From the NCBI GenBank assembly GCA_030123565.1, contig CP126122.1, forward strand, positions 1,561,001 to 1,625,000: a stretch of 64,000 nt of DNA, in the 5' to 3' direction. This document shows positions 54,666 to 64,000 of the stretch, piece after piece. The notes beneath the pieces were generated by a model, which did no database searches, was not told where the DNA came from, and saw only the letters and a list, made by a program, of their open reading frames with translations. This DNA is from Nitrospira sp. (GTDB lineage Bacteria; Nitrospirota; Nitrospiria; Nitrospirales; Nitrospiraceae). Positions within the stretch are counted from its first letter, which is position 1; the number at the start of each line of letters is the position of its first letter. The position numbers and the translations under genes were made by a program.

Positions 54666-55271
54666 ATGAAGCCATGGTACGGATCGCTCGGGCTCCTCGC
54701 CTTGATGGTCTTGAACAGCTGTGCCCCTCTGAGCACATTCCCGCCGGAGGTCTCCAACGGAGCCGACAAGAATTTCGACTTCCATGCCTGGCGGGTCCTG
54801 CCGAAAGCCACAGTGGGGCGGAAGGTGCAACTCGGCGGACGGATCGTTCAAGTGAACGAAGAACAGGAAGCGCTGGTGATCATCGCCGCGCAACTACCGA
54901 TCGTCGAGCGACCGGCCTTCGGACCAAGGGATACGGGGAAACGTGCCGGCGAGTTTGCGGTGTTTTATCCCGGCACCATCAATCCCAAATCGTTGCGGTA
55001 CGGGAATCGTCTCATGGTCATCGGCGTGACGGAACAACCGAAAATCGTCACGGTGGATGAGGTGCAACGCAGTCTTCCCACCCTCACCGCCCAATGCCTG
55101 CACATCTGGAATACCGGCGGCAAAGAAATCGCCGAGTTCCCGTATAACGCCGGAGCCGGATATGAGCCGCTGGAGGAAAATACCTTTTGCGCGCCGAAGC
55201 GGCAAGAACCGGCTGATCCGGCCTCAGGATCCGGACAGCCTGAGCCCCGTCCTTCAAATCCGCCGCATTAA
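54666..55271 (+). CDS. Slp-like outer-membrane lipoprotein 3
   Basis: 201 aa. Lipobox L-N-S-C. Conserved G-G-R-I-V-Q-V, Q-L-P-I-V-E-R-P-A-F-G-P, C-L-H-I-W-N-T-G-G-K and terminal F-C-A-P-K, with a longer Pro-rich tail. It follows porin 2 by 72 bp and likely shares its transcript. Third of three paralogues, confirming repeated porin/Slp pairing. Confidence 0.8.
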   Translation: MKPWYGSLGLLALMVLNSCAPLSTFPPEVSNGADKNFDFHAWRVLPKATVGRKVQLGGRIVQVNEEQEALVIIAAQLPIVERPAFGPRDTGKRAGEFAVFYPGTINPKSLRYGNRLMVIGVTEQPKIVTVDEVQRSLPTLTAQCLHIWNTGGKEIAEFPYNAGAGYEPLEENTFCAPKRQEPADPASGSGQPEPRPSNPPH

Positions 55272-56365
55272 TTGGTGGGGGAGGGGGATTGAGCGAGGGC
55301 CGCGATGGTGTGTTCGATCTGGGTCATGGGGAGCGGAAAAAACCCCGCTCGGATCACTGTTTCCTGGCCTTCGCGGCTGTTGATGAAGGTCAGGAATTCC
55401 TTTGTCGCGGGAGCCATCGAGGCCGATGAAGATTTGTCCATGTAGAGGTAGAGGACCCGCCGGAGCGGATAGGTCTGATCGGCGATCGTCGCATCCGAAG
55501 GAGCTACGAACGGCATGTCCTTCTTTTCCGCCAGCGGCACGATACGCACCATCGTCGAGTGGAGACCCAACCCGGTGAATGCGATCCCCAACGGCGCCTG
55601 GCTCAAGGCCAGGATGACCGAGGCGGCTCCCGGCTCTTCCTGCATCGTCGTCCGGAATTCGCCGCCTGCCAGCACATGCTCTTGAAAGAATGTTCGCGTC
55701 CCTGATTTCCGATCACGACCGTACGGTTGAATCAGGGCGTTCTGCCACCCGCCGGTCAATCCCACCTGTCCCCAGGTTCGTATCTCCTGCGGATACTCCC
55801 GGTACCTTGTGGTCGAGAACATGGCATCGACCTGGTCGAGCGTCAGGCCCACGATCGGATTGTCTCGATGCACGTAGATCCCCACCGCATCGACCGCCAC
55901 CGGGATGGCGACCGGTTCGTATCCGTGACGGGTCGTGAACTGCTTGATCTCCGAGGGCATGAGTTCGCGCGAGCTGCTGACCAGGAACACTTGAGCGGCA
56001 TGGCCCGCCTTGAGACCATCCGGCGGTGAAATCTGAAGGAAATCCGCAAGCGCCTTGGCCGATCCTCCGCCCTTCACGTCGATCGTCACCAGGGGCTGGC
56101 GACGGCGAAACTCCGCGGAAAGGCGCGTGAGCAGGGGATACATTGTGTCGGAACCTTGTATTTTAAGAGACCCGGTCACCTGTTCGACGGGACTATAGCC
56201 GGCAAGCCGGTCATCCGACAGGACCGCAGAACGGGGCCCCGCTTGTTCGCCATGGGCCTGGTGAGCAAGGCCCACCGCCATGACCAGGAGGATCGCCATC
56301 TTGCCGAACATCCTTGGGAAATGGCTGCGCGTCCGAGCTGTTCGAGAAGGAGAAGACTGTGGCAT
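55268..56365 (-). CDS. PstS-like substrate-binding protein 2
   Basis: 365 aa from ATG 56365 (GGGAGA upstream). Signal peptide L-L-V-M-A-V-G-L-A-H-Q-A-H-G. Phosphate-binding marks: L-K-I-Q-G-S-D-T-M-Y-P-L, K-G-G-G-S-A-K-A-L-A-D, Y-G-R-D-R-K-S-G-T-R-T-F-F. It resembles PstS at 42715 in these motifs and its end (Y-L-Y-M / F-F-P-L). It is divided from the pst operon, so may feed the same transporter or sense phosphate. It converges on the Slp-like gene with a 4-bp overlap. Confidence 0.8.
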   Translation of the reverse strand: MPQSSPSRTARTRSHFPRMFGKMAILLVMAVGLAHQAHGEQAGPRSAVLSDDRLAGYSPVEQVTGSLKIQGSDTMYPLLTRLSAEFRRRQPLVTIDVKGGGSAKALADFLQISPPDGLKAGHAAQVFLVSSSRELMPSEIKQFTTRHGYEPVAIPVAVDAVGIYVHRDNPIVGLTLDQVDAMFSTTRYREYPQEIRTWGQVGLTGGWQNALIQPYGRDRKSGTRTFFQEHVLAGGEFRTTMQEEPGAASVILALSQAPLGIAFTGLGLHSTMVRIVPLAEKKDMPFVAPSDATIADQTYPLRRVLYLYMDKSSSASMAPATKEFLTFINSREGQETVIRAGFFPLPMTQIEHTIAALAQSPSPTN

Positions 56366-56446
56366 GCGAAAGGTCTCCCGTTTGTCGTGGTTCGAGAACC
56401 GCATGCCACAGGGTATGGGAGTACTGTTGCCTCGAAGTGACCGGAT

Positions 56447-56464
56447 TGTTACAGAATCGTTAAT
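56447..56464 (-). promoter_or_regulatory. Pho-box-like site before PstS-like protein 2
   Basis: On the minus strand ATTAACGATTCTGTAACA, matching GTTAAC-N6-GTAACA apart from the first base; 81 bp before the start of the PstS-like gene. Confidence 0.68.
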
Positions 56465-56468
56465 TTTC

Positions 56469-56852
56469 TCAAAACTCGTCCATCGACACAGGCTGCAACA
56501 GGTCCCGGACCGACAAGACCCCGACGATCGCACCGCTCTTCAAGACGCCCAAGTGCCGCGTGTGGTGTTGCTGCATCAGGTCGGCGGCTTCCGTGATCGA
56601 GCGCTGCTCGTCGATGCTGATAACGGGAGTGCTCATGATCGACTCGACCGGCACGAAGTAGGCCGGTTTGCTTTCTCCGACGACCTTTCTGACGATATCC
56701 GGCTCCGTCACGATGCCGACCACATGGTCGTTCTGTCGGACGAACAGGCTGCCCACATTGCGCTCGTTCATGACGCGCGCCGCATCCGCCACCGACATCC
56801 CGGCTGGAACCGTGACGAGTTGCTTCGTCATGAGCTGACCGATCGTAACCAT
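56469..56852 (-). CDS. CBS-domain protein
   Basis: 127 aa from ATG 56852 (AGGAGG upstream). Two CBS repeats: I-G-Q-L-M-T-K-Q-L-V-T-V and V-E-S-I-M-S-T-P-V-I-S-I, with G-S-L-F-V and G-V-L in strand 2-3. CBS pairs bind adenine nucleotides and gate partner proteins. The partner is not visible here. It lies just upstream of the PstS-like gene on the same strand. Confidence 0.85.
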   Translation of the reverse strand: MVTIGQLMTKQLVTVPAGMSVADAARVMNERNVGSLFVRQNDHVVGIVTEPDIVRKVVGESKPAYFVPVESIMSTPVISIDEQRSITEAADLMQQHHTRHLGVLKSGAIVGVLSVRDLLQPVSMDEF

Positions 56853-57070
56853 CTGACCTCCTTGATGAGATGTGGGAGATCGGCCCGGTGAAACACCAAG
56901 CCGATTCTGTGGCATGGAAGGTACGGCCCCTTCGTTCCAAGGAGGTTAGGGGAGGGTAAATTGTGCGTTACGAATCGAGTCGGAATCGTTTTGGTTGGAA
57001 CAAAGGATAGAGCGGACGGCACACAGGCAATAAACGCCCACGCGCAAGAATCAGAGAAGGATGCCGGCGT

Positions 57071-57646
57071 CTACTGTTTCACCACGAAATGCACGCTGCG
57101 GTTCTTCTGCCAGCAGACGGGATTATGTTGGAGGCAGAGGGGACGATCCTTGCCGAAACTGGTGACATCCACCTGCACCTGGCTCATCCCCAAGGATTCG
57201 AGATAGCGCTTCACGCTGAGGGCGCGCCGTTCGCCCAGCACCATATTGTATTCGGCGGTGCCGATTTCATCGCAACGCCCTTCCAACAGCACCCTGGTCA
57301 CGCCGTGGTCTCGTAGCCGTTTGGCATTGTCCTCGACGGCCGTGAGGGCGTCATCCCGCAAGACATATTGGTCGAAGTCGAACAGGACATCGGGAAAGGG
57401 GATGTTTTGTTCTCCGGTCGCATTGCGCGCGGCCATTTCCACCGACCGCAGGGGAACCGGTGCCGGCTCGGGAGGCGGAGCGACTTCCTGCACCGGAGCG
57501 GCGGCAATGCGCTCCTCCGTGCGAGGTTTGGCTGGCGTCACGGTATTGCCTCCGCTGGTCCCCGATTTGCCTGCGCAGCCGTCGAGAACGACGGGAGCGA
57601 CCATGGTGAGAAGTCCCAGCAGGACAAATGGACGCAGACGGATCAT
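57071..57646 (-). CDS. pal: Pal-like peptidoglycan-associated lipoprotein
   Basis: 191 aa from ATG 57646 (AGGAGG upstream). Lipobox V-L-D-G-C, Pro-rich linker (A-P-P-P-E-P-A-P-V), then an OmpA-like domain with V-L-F-D-F-D-Q-Y-V-L, L-E-G-R-C-D-E-I-G-T-A-E-Y-N and G-E-R-R-A-L. It tethers the outer membrane to peptidoglycan. The tail has an extra Cys pair (C-L-Q-H-N-P-V-C-W). No tolB/ybgF is adjacent. Confidence 0.88.
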   Translation of the reverse strand: MIRLRPFVLLGLLTMVAPVVLDGCAGKSGTSGGNTVTPAKPRTEERIAAAPVQEVAPPPEPAPVPLRSVEMAARNATGEQNIPFPDVLFDFDQYVLRDDALTAVEDNAKRLRDHGVTRVLLEGRCDEIGTAEYNMVLGERRALSVKRYLESLGMSQVQVDVTSFGKDRPLCLQHNPVCWQKNRSVHFVVKQ

Positions 57647-57721
57647 GGACACCTCCTGACACCGGTTGAATTCGTGAACGACAACGGGCACAGAATAATC
57701 AAATCGTGCACATGAGGCAAG

Positions 57722-60700
57722 TTACTTCTTTGCCGCGCAGAGGTCATAGAACCGTCGCGGGTCCGACAGGAGGTCCCAATGCAGGATTTCCATCGCATCG
57801 TCCACATAGGCCGGCGACCGCATTCCGACCAGGACCGCCGTCACACCAGGCGTGCTTGCCAGCACCCAGAGGGCCTTTTGTGAGAGCGACGCCTTTCGTT
57901 TGTCTTCCGGCAACAATGGGTCGATGGTTCTGTGCAGCCCATCGGCACGCAATCGGCTCCGTTCGGCTGCTTCATAGTGGAGGGTCCTCAACAGGGCCAG
58001 CAGTTCCGGCACGTAACGATCACGCCAGGCTTCCCACTGTTCTGCCACGCTGCCGGTAAAGGCTTCCGAGAGCGCCCTCAGCACCTGGTTGACGTGGGGC
58101 GCGACCATCTGTTGTTCGATCTGTTCCCAATGTTCGAGGCCTTGCACCTGGGCGCGGATGCGGCCCAGTTCGTCAGCCCATCGAAAGAAATCGCCTGGCA
58201 ACATGCCTTGCCCGCTATGTTGCACGGCAGGTGCGAGGTCCTTTCGATACTCCTCCTCCAAACGCGCGACCTTCTGTTGTTGGGATTCAAACGACGCGTG
58301 CGGCTGCTGCACCGGTACGTCCGCCAGACGCAGGACCCCGCCACGCTGCGAGGGCATGGCATTCAACGGCCGGTTGACCAGGACCGCCATGCCTTCTCGC
58401 ATCGCCTCCTCCAACAGGGTGCGGCTGTCGTCCGGACCGGTATTCCTCACCAGGGCAGCGCCGGACTCATACAAATTCATCGGGCACTGCAGGACGGCAA
58501 AGTGATGGGACGAGAGGCCGGCTTTCTTGGCCGCCGCCTTAGCCGCCTCGAGCATGCGGGACAGGGATGTGGCACCGGGATCGTCGGGAGTCGCGATGGA
58601 AGTATTCGACGAAACCCCGTAGGCACGCAGGCGTCCTGCCTGCACCTGGGATTCGAAATACTCGAAGGCCGACCGGAGTCGTTGATAGAACTGATCACGG
58701 AGCACCGGCAGGTCTTGTCCCGCTGTACTGCCGAGGCGAGTTGCGTGGGATAGAAAATATTCCGGATTGTGGAGCAGGCAGACATCCAGCGTGGCCAGCC
58801 CCAGCCGGTCCAGCGACTGCGTCAACTGGCCGGCTAGAAACTCCGGATGGATGCAGTGCCAGATGTCCTCGCCATACTTCACCATGTCCGGATAGGGCCT
58901 GCCGATTTTTTCCCGTGCTTGAGCCTGCGCCAGATTCTGGCCCTGGACGTAACCGATCTTCGACACCACGATGATTTCTTCGCGGGCCAGCTCACCGGCG
59001 TCGATCAACTCCCGCAGCACGGAGCCCACCAGCTGCTCGCTTTCACCGTCCATATAATTGGTGGAGCTGTCGATGAGGTTGCAGCCCATGCGCAGCGCCT
59101 TGATCAAGGCTTCGCGATGTTCGGCTTCTCGCTGACCCACCCGATAGGTCCCGAACCCGAGACGGCTGACCGTCAAACCGGTCGCCCCGAACGGCCCGAA
59201 TCCCTTCGCCGGCCGGCCCTTATCGGTCGCCTGGTGAATCGTTCGCGCTGCATAGGCTGCCGTGCCTTGGACGGTCGCAGATCCCGAGAGCAATGTGCCG
59301 CCCAGGACCTTCTGTTCCGGCGCAGCTGATGGAGAATCTGTCTGTCGCTGAGGGTCGAGTAGGGCGGGCAGGTCCGCCGGATCGGTGATCGGCCTGCGGC
59401 AGGCAAAGTTGCGACAGACGTAGAGCGTCGCCTTGCCGTCGATCAACGTCTTCCCCTGCAGCAAGGGATGGGTGGTTTCAGTCTGCCGTGGATCACGATG
59501 GGCCAAGATGCGATTGGGAAGATAGGCGCGACTCACGGCAGCGCGCAAGGCTTCAGTGCCTGGATCATCAGGGGAGCCGACCAGCGCGATCTCGACCGGT
59601 CCGCTCGTCAGCAAATCGACGACCAGCAGGCTCTTGGCAAAGGCCCTTGGGTAGCGGGCGATCTGCCGACCATAGGCGCGAACGGCCGCGGCCGCCGCCT
59701 GACGAAACTCGTCCCGCGCGAAATGATAGGACAACCGGGCCAGCACCGACGCCGCCACCGCATTGCCGCTCGGGGTGGCCCCGTCCGGCCCTTCGCGGCT
59801 CCGCATGATCAAGGCTTCATGGCCCTTGGCAGTGGTGAAAAATCCGCCCTGCTTGGCGTCCGAAAAATCTTCCAACATACGTTCCGCCAGGCGCACCGCC
59901 GCCGACAAGTACCGCTCATCGCCGCCCGCTTCATAGGTCTCGATCAAGCCCTCGGCGAAATAGGCGTAGTCTTCAAGATAGGCATCCAAATGGGCCTTGC
60001 CCGCGCGATAGGTCCGCAAGAGGCCGCCGTCCTGCTTCGAAAGTCCGGTGAGCAGAAAATCGGAAGCACGTTCGGCTGCTTCACGGTAGCGCGGCACACC
60101 GAACACGCGCCCGGCCTCCGCCATGACGCTGATCATCATCCCGTTCCAGGCCGTGATGACCTTGTCGTCGAGACCGGGAGGAACACGCTTCGCCCGCGCG
60201 GCATAGACCATCGGTTTCACCCGCGTGATGGTCTCTTGTAATTCATCGGCGGTCAGCCCCAAGTCCTTGGCGACAGCCTCGAGGGTCTTGGGTGTATGCA
60301 GCACATTCTTGTGTTCCCAATTGCCGGCTTGCGTGACATCGTAATAGGCGCAGAACCGCCGCGCATCCTCGTCGCTTTGAACGGCCGCGCGGATTTCCTC
60401 CTGCGTCCAGACGAAAAACTTGCCCTCGACCCCTTCGGAATCCGCATCGGTCGCGGAGTAAAACCCTCCTTCCGGGGACGTCATTTCACGCAGGATGTAA
60501 TCGAGCGTCTCGCAGGCGACCCGTCGATAGTTCTCGGCACCGGTCACTTGATAGGCTTCGACATAGACGCGGGCCAGCAGGGAGTTGTCGTACAGCATCT
60601 TCTCGAAATGCGGCACCAGCCAACGTTCGTCCGTGGAGTAGCGGGCGAAGCCGCCGCCGACATGGTCGTAGATGCCGCCCGCCGCCATCGCGTCCAACGT

Positions 60701-61420
60701 GGTCCGCACCATGGTGAGCGTATGGGTGTCGTTCGTGCGGTGGTGACAATGGAGCAGCAGAGACAGGCCGGTGGCCGGAGGGAATTTCGGCGCGCCGCCG
60801 AAGCCTCCATGCCTGGCATCGAAGTCTTCCGCAAACTGGGTGACGGCCAGATCGAGTTCCGCCTCGCCGACCGTCATAGGAGAGGGGGCGTGGCTGCCTT
60901 CCTGGAGGCGCGCCGTGAGCGTGGCCGCCTGGTCCAGCAACCCGGCTCGATCCTTCTCCCAATACTCCGCGATTTTCTTCAACAGAGTCGGAAAGCCTGG
61001 ACGGCCCCAACGGCCCTCCGGCGGAAAATAGGTGCCGGCGAAGAACGGTTTCTGATCGGGTGTCAGAAAGACCGTCATCGGCCAGCCGCCCTGATTGCGG
61101 TTCAACGCCAGGGTCGCTTGCATATAGATTTCATCGAGGTCCGGCCGCTCTTCCCGATCCACCTTGATGCAGACGAAATGCTGGTTCATCAGCCGCGCGA
61201 TCGAGTCGTTCTCGAACGATTCCCGCTCCATGACGTGGCACCAATGGCAGGAGGAGTAGCCGATCGAGAGGAGAATCGGACGGTTCGATTGCGCCGCCTG
61301 CGCGAGTGCCTCCGGTCCCCAGGGATACCAGTCCACCGGATTGTAGGCATGCTGGAGGAGATAGGGACTCGTCTGGTGAATGAGGCGATTAGGGGCGCGA
61401 TCGGCGGATGTGTTCGTCAT
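57722..61420 (-). CDS. DUF255 thioredoxin-domain protein fused to aldo-keto reductase
   Basis: 1232 aa. Residues about 1-690 are a DUF255/YyaL-type protein: thioredoxin-like start with C-H-W-C near residues 58-61 ([12 protein letters not shown]) and a C-terminal glycosidase-like toroid ([19 protein letters not shown]). From about residue 745 an aldo-keto reductase follows with the catalytic Asp/Tyr ([11 protein letters not shown]), Lys (V-V-S-K-I-G-Y) and His (C-L-L-H-N-P). The connector (about 690-745) is low complexity. Each domain is usually a separate protein. The fusion suggests a joint redox or nucleotide-sugar role, unproven. Confidence 0.88.
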   Translation of the reverse strand: MTNTSADRAPNRLIHQTSPYLLQHAYNPVDWYPWGPEALAQAAQSNRPILLSIGYSSCHWCHVMERESFENDSIARLMNQHFVCIKVDREERPDLDEIYMQATLALNRNQGGWPMTVFLTPDQKPFFAGTYFPPEGRWGRPGFPTLLKKIAEYWEKDRAGLLDQAATLTARLQEGSHAPSPMTVGEAELDLAVTQFAEDFDARHGGFGGAPKFPPATGLSLLLHCHHRTNDTHTLTMVRTTLDAMAAGGIYDHVGGGFARYSTDERWLVPHFEKMLYDNSLLARVYVEAYQVTGAENYRRVACETLDYILREMTSPEGGFYSATDADSEGVEGKFFVWTQEEIRAAVQSDEDARRFCAYYDVTQAGNWEHKNVLHTPKTLEAVAKDLGLTADELQETITRVKPMVYAARAKRVPPGLDDKVITAWNGMMISVMAEAGRVFGVPRYREAAERASDFLLTGLSKQDGGLLRTYRAGKAHLDAYLEDYAYFAEGLIETYEAGGDERYLSAAVRLAERMLEDFSDAKQGGFFTTAKGHEALIMRSREGPDGATPSGNAVAASVLARLSYHFARDEFRQAAAAAVRAYGRQIARYPRAFAKSLLVVDLLTSGPVEIALVGSPDDPGTEALRAAVSRAYLPNRILAHRDPRQTETTHPLLQGKTLIDGKATLYVCRNFACRRPITDPADLPALLDPQRQTDSPSAAPEQKVLGGTLLSGSATVQGTAAYAARTIHQATDKGRPAKGFGPFGATGLTVSRLGFGTYRVGQREAEHREALIKALRMGCNLIDSSTNYMDGESEQLVGSVLRELIDAGELAREEIIVVSKIGYVQGQNLAQAQAREKIGRPYPDMVKYGEDIWHCIHPEFLAGQLTQSLDRLGLATLDVCLLHNPEYFLSHATRLGSTAGQDLPVLRDQFYQRLRSAFEYFESQVQAGRLRAYGVSSNTSIATPDDPGATSLSRMLEAAKAAAKKAGLSSHHFAVLQCPMNLYESGAALVRNTGPDDSRTLLEEAMREGMAVLVNRPLNAMPSQRGGVLRLADVPVQQPHASFESQQQKVARLEEEYRKDLAPAVQHSGQGMLPGDFFRWADELGRIRAQVQGLEHWEQIEQQMVAPHVNQVLRALSEAFTGSVAEQWEAWRDRYVPELLALLRTLHYEAAERSRLRADGLHRTIDPLLPEDKRKASLSQKALWVLASTPGVTAVLVGMRSPAYVDDAMEILHWDLLSDPRRFYDLCAAKK

Positions 61421-61617
61421 GCGCGCACCGTATCACGCGCCGAACGAATGGGTCAACGAAGAGGGGGGTGAGTGCGAAGGGGAATGTCGGCGAAAATAAT
61501 CGGCTCGCCCCGGCATCCGGAGTAGCGAATCGAATTGACCGACTATGAAAGGCCGTGTTACGGGGGACACTGTGATAAACTTTTAAGAGTGGATCATCTC
61601 TTCCGAAATCACAGACC

Positions 61618-63060
61618 ATGACCACCGACGACATCGGCCCCTATTCGAACTACCGCCTGACCGTCCGCCTCGCGCTCCTCAACAAACCGGGCATCTTCGC
61701 CAAGGTCGCCGCCCTGCTGGCGGAGGAGGGGGCGAACCTCGGTGCGGTCGATATCGTGACGGCCAATGCGGAGCGCATGATCCGGGACATTACCTTCGAC
61801 GTGCAGAATGAAACCCACGGCGATCGCGTGCTCGAGCGCCTGGAAGGTCTGCCGGAGGTCAATGTGCTCTCCGCATCCGACCGGATTTTCCTCCTCCACC
61901 TGGGAGGGAAAATCCGGGTCCAGAGCAAGGTGCCGGTCAACACGCGCAACGTCCTCTCGATGATCTACACACCCGGCGTGGGCCGCGTCTCCCAAGCCAT
62001 CGCCAAGGACCCGGCGAAAGCCTATGCCTTCACCATCAAGAGCAACAGCGTGGCCGTCGTCACGGACGGGTCAGCCGTGCTGGGGCTTGGCAACCTCGGC
62101 CCGGCGGCGGCGCTGCCGGTGATGGAAGGGAAGGTCATGCTCTTGAAGGAATTGGCCGGCATCGACGCCTGGCCGATCTGCCTGGCGACCCAGGACTCGG
62201 AGGAAATCGTCCGCATCGTCCGCGCCATCGCGCCCGGCTTCGGTGGCATCAACCTGGAAGACATCAGCGCCCCACGCTGCTTCGAGATCGAGCGCGCGCT
62301 CAAGACCTCGCTGGACATTCCCGTCATGCACGACGACCAGCACGGCACGGCGGTCGTGTTGCTGGCAGCGCTGACCAATGCGCTCAAGGTGGTGGGCAAA
62401 CGGATGGACGAAGTCCGGATCGTGGTGAACGGCCTGGGGGCGGCCGGCACCGCCTGCTGCCGTATCCTGCTCGCGGCGGGCACCTGCCATCTCGTGGGAT
62501 GCGACAAGGAAGGGGTTGTGCTGATGGGAGAGGCGGAAGAGTTGCGCGCCTGCCGCACCGACCTGCAGTCCTGCATCCGGCGCGACCAACCACGCGGAAC
62601 CCTGCACGAGGCCGTGAAGGGGGCCGATGTCTTTATCGGTCTCTCTGTGGGCAATGTGCTGACTAGGGACGACCTGGAGCAGATGAACCGGGACCGCATC
62701 GTTTTCGCGATGGCCAATCCCGATCCGGAGGTCGATCCGAAGGTCGGCGACGAGGTCTCCCGGATTTTCGCCACGGGCCGCTCGGATTTCCCGAACCAGA
62801 TCAACAACGCCCTGTCGTTTCCGGGAATTTTTCGCGGAGCGCTCGACGTACAAGCCGTCGAGATCAACGAGGCCATGAAACTCGCGGCGGCCCAGGCGAT
62901 CGCCGAATGTGTGCCGGCCGCGGCGCTCTCGGAGGACTACATCATTCCCAGCCTGTTCGACCGTGACGTGGTTCCCCGCGTGGCGAAGGCCGTGGCAGCC
63001 GCCGCGCGCGCCACCGGCGTCGCCAGACGCCGGACCAGGATGGACGACGACCTCCGCTGA
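61618..63060 (+). CDS. NAD-dependent malic enzyme with N-terminal ACT domain
   Basis: 480 aa. An ACT domain (residues about 12-90: V-R-L-A-L-L-N-K-P-G-I-F-A-K-V-A-A) precedes the malic enzyme core: Y-T-P-G-V-G-R-V, V-M-H-D-D-Q-H-G-T-A (metal and substrate), Rossmann N-G-L-G-A-A-G-T-A-C-C-R-I and F-A-M-A-N-P-D-P-E-V. It converts malate to pyruvate and CO2 with NAD(P)+ reduction. The ACT part suggests amino-acid or other small-molecule control. Confidence 0.92.
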   Translation: MTTDDIGPYSNYRLTVRLALLNKPGIFAKVAALLAEEGANLGAVDIVTANAERMIRDITFDVQNETHGDRVLERLEGLPEVNVLSASDRIFLLHLGGKIRVQSKVPVNTRNVLSMIYTPGVGRVSQAIAKDPAKAYAFTIKSNSVAVVTDGSAVLGLGNLGPAAALPVMEGKVMLLKELAGIDAWPICLATQDSEEIVRIVRAIAPGFGGINLEDISAPRCFEIERALKTSLDIPVMHDDQHGTAVVLLAALTNALKVVGKRMDEVRIVVNGLGAAGTACCRILLAAGTCHLVGCDKEGVVLMGEAEELRACRTDLQSCIRRDQPRGTLHEAVKGADVFIGLSVGNVLTRDDLEQMNRDRIVFAMANPDPEVDPKVGDEVSRIFATGRSDFPNQINNALSFPGIFRGALDVQAVEINEAMKLAAAQAIAECVPAAALSEDYIIPSLFDRDVVPRVAKAVAAAARATGVARRRTRMDDDLR

Positions 63061-63210
63061 TCACACTCCCGACAAGAACGTCCCCGCCGTTTCGCTTCCT
63101 GCTTGGCGTGGTACGTACGATCCATGTAGAGTGCGAGGAGAGGCTCCTGCGGGAGTTTCTTCGGCCGGAAGCCCCGGCAGGCCGGCCATGTTCATATTGA
63201 GGACAACGTT

Positions 63211-64000
63211 GTGATTCCGACCGCCATCCAATTGATCGGCACCGCCTTGTTTGCCGTCGCGATTTTCCATACCTTCGCCACCTCCTTTTTCGAGCACTTG
63301 GCCCATACCCGCCCGGCGCATGCGGGGCTCTGGCATTTGCTGGGGGAAGTCGAGGTGGTGTTCGGTTTCTGGGCCTCCGTGCTCATGGTCGCGATGTTCA
63401 TGACGGACGGTACGGCGGCGGCCACGACGTACCTTGACTCGCGCAATTTCACCGAGCCGATGTTCGTCTTCGCCATCATGGTGATCGCGGGAACCCGCCC
63501 GATTCTTCACACCGCCTTGCTGGGGGTACGCCTCGTGAGCAGGGCCATCCCCTTGCCGGCACAGATGGGATTCTATTTCACGGTCCTGGCGCTGGTCCCG
63601 TTGCTGGGTTCCTTCATCACGGAGCCGGCGGCCATGACACTGGCGGCCCTGATTCTGCGCGACCGCTTCTTTCGAAAGGGGCTGTCGACGCGCCTGAAGT
63701 ACGCGACGTTGGGCGTGCTGTTCGTGAATATCTCCATCGGCGGGACCCTCACCCCCTTCGCCGCCCCGCCGGTGTTGATGGTGGCCGCCACATGGCAATG
63801 GAACATCGGCTTTATGATGGTCACGTTCGGGTGGAAGGCGGCCTTGACCGTCGTGGTCAATGCGGCGGTGGCCACGCTGTTGTTCCGCAAAGACCTGTGC
63901 GCCCTTCCCTCCGCCGCTCCGGAAACGGGGAACGAGGCGGTTCCCCCGGCCTTGATTCTGATTCATCTGGCGTTCCTGACCATGGTCGTACTGTTCGCCC
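63211..64000 (+). CDS. Putative Na+/H+ antiporter (3' partial)
   Basis: At least 263 aa, running off the window. Multi-pass membrane protein: Q-L-I-G-T-A-L-F-A-V-A-I-F-H-T-F, F-F-E-H-L-A-H, G-F-W-A-S-V-L-M-V-A-M-F and L-A-L-V-P-L-L-G-S-F-I-T-E-P-A-A-M-T-L-A-A; the S-F-I-T-E-P-A-A motif matches the putative Na+/H+ antiporter family PF07399. GTG 63211 with GAGG upstream is the start. Gene end lies beyond the window. Confidence 0.72.
   Translation, partial: MIPTAIQLIGTALFAVAIFHTFATSFFEHLAHTRPAHAGLWHLLGEVEVVFGFWASVLMVAMFMTDGTAAATTYLDSRNFTEPMFVFAIMVIAGTRPILHTALLGVRLVSRAIPLPAQMGFYFTVLALVPLLGSFITEPAAMTLAALILRDRFFRKGLSTRLKYATLGVLFVNISIGGTLTPFAAPPVLMVAATWQWNIGFMMVTFGWKAALTVVVNAAVATLLFRKDLCALPSAAPETGNEAVPPALILIHLAFLTMVVLFA

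Overview
The window is about 60% GC and gene-dense, from a motile Gram-negative bacterium: it encodes flagellin, MotAB, a full Che set, outer-membrane porins, Pal and many lipoproteins. The gene families and their order (flagellar glycosyltransferases, CheR/Y/Z/A/V/B, DUF3365-type chemoreceptor, Pst-PhoU-Ppx, CHAD, SixA, DUF255, ACT-malic enzyme) best fit a member of the Nitrospirota, Nitrospira-like. That placement is inference from protein content, as no rRNA or tRNA gene was seen.

Layout. (1) 1-7036: four translationally coupled glycosyltransferase genes ending next to the flagellin block, probably a flagellin or surface glycan cluster. (2) 7084-13000: a hypothetical protein, a sigma28-type promoter, fliC-flaG-fliD-fliS-fliT-like, a PilZ protein, and a divergent FlhG/MinD-type ATPase. 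(3) 13133-23918: a second sigma28-type promoter, a small HTH gene, then cheR-cheY-cheZ-cheA-cheV-cheB-mcp-cheW and motA-motB. CheA carries a tandem MshEN-like repeat and the chemoreceptor carries a haem c motif. (4) 24131-27976: a DUF420 membrane protein and a five-gene partner-switching/phosphorelay set (two STAS proteins, REC-PP2C, HPt, REC-HATPase) resembling a split HptB-HsbR-HsbA system. (5) 28084-32147: a small lipoprotein, a heparinase II/III-like gene, and a graveyard of mobile and surface-sugar gene remnants: a decayed IS30-family element, a GDP-L-fucose synthase fragment and an IS630-type transposase remnant.

(6) 32148-43731: a phosphate/polyphosphate island. A response regulator, CHAD protein and SixA phosphatase flank an eight-gene minus-strand operon pstS-pstC-pstA-pstB-phoU-ppx/gppA and two tandem thymidylate-kinase-like genes, one with an altered Walker A lysine. 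(7) 43825-56464: what looks like a Pho regulon cluster. Recurrent sites of the form GTTAAC-N6-GTAACA (11-bp spaced direct repeats) precede pstS/a PhoB-like regulator, psiE, an orphan winged-helix regulator, a porin, a TPR lipoprotein, one of three Slp-like lipoproteins, and a second PstS-like protein. No PhoR-type kinase is in the window.

(8) 56469-64000: a CBS-domain protein, a Pal-like lipoprotein, a very large DUF255-thioredoxin/aldo-keto reductase fusion, an ACT-domain malic enzyme, and the start of a putative Na+/H+ antiporter cut by the window edge. The main novelty candidates are the Pho-box regulon with its porin/Slp/TPR envelope genes, the twin kinase genes in the pst-ppx operon, the MshEN-like insertion in CheA, the split partner-switching module, and the DUF255-AKR fusion.
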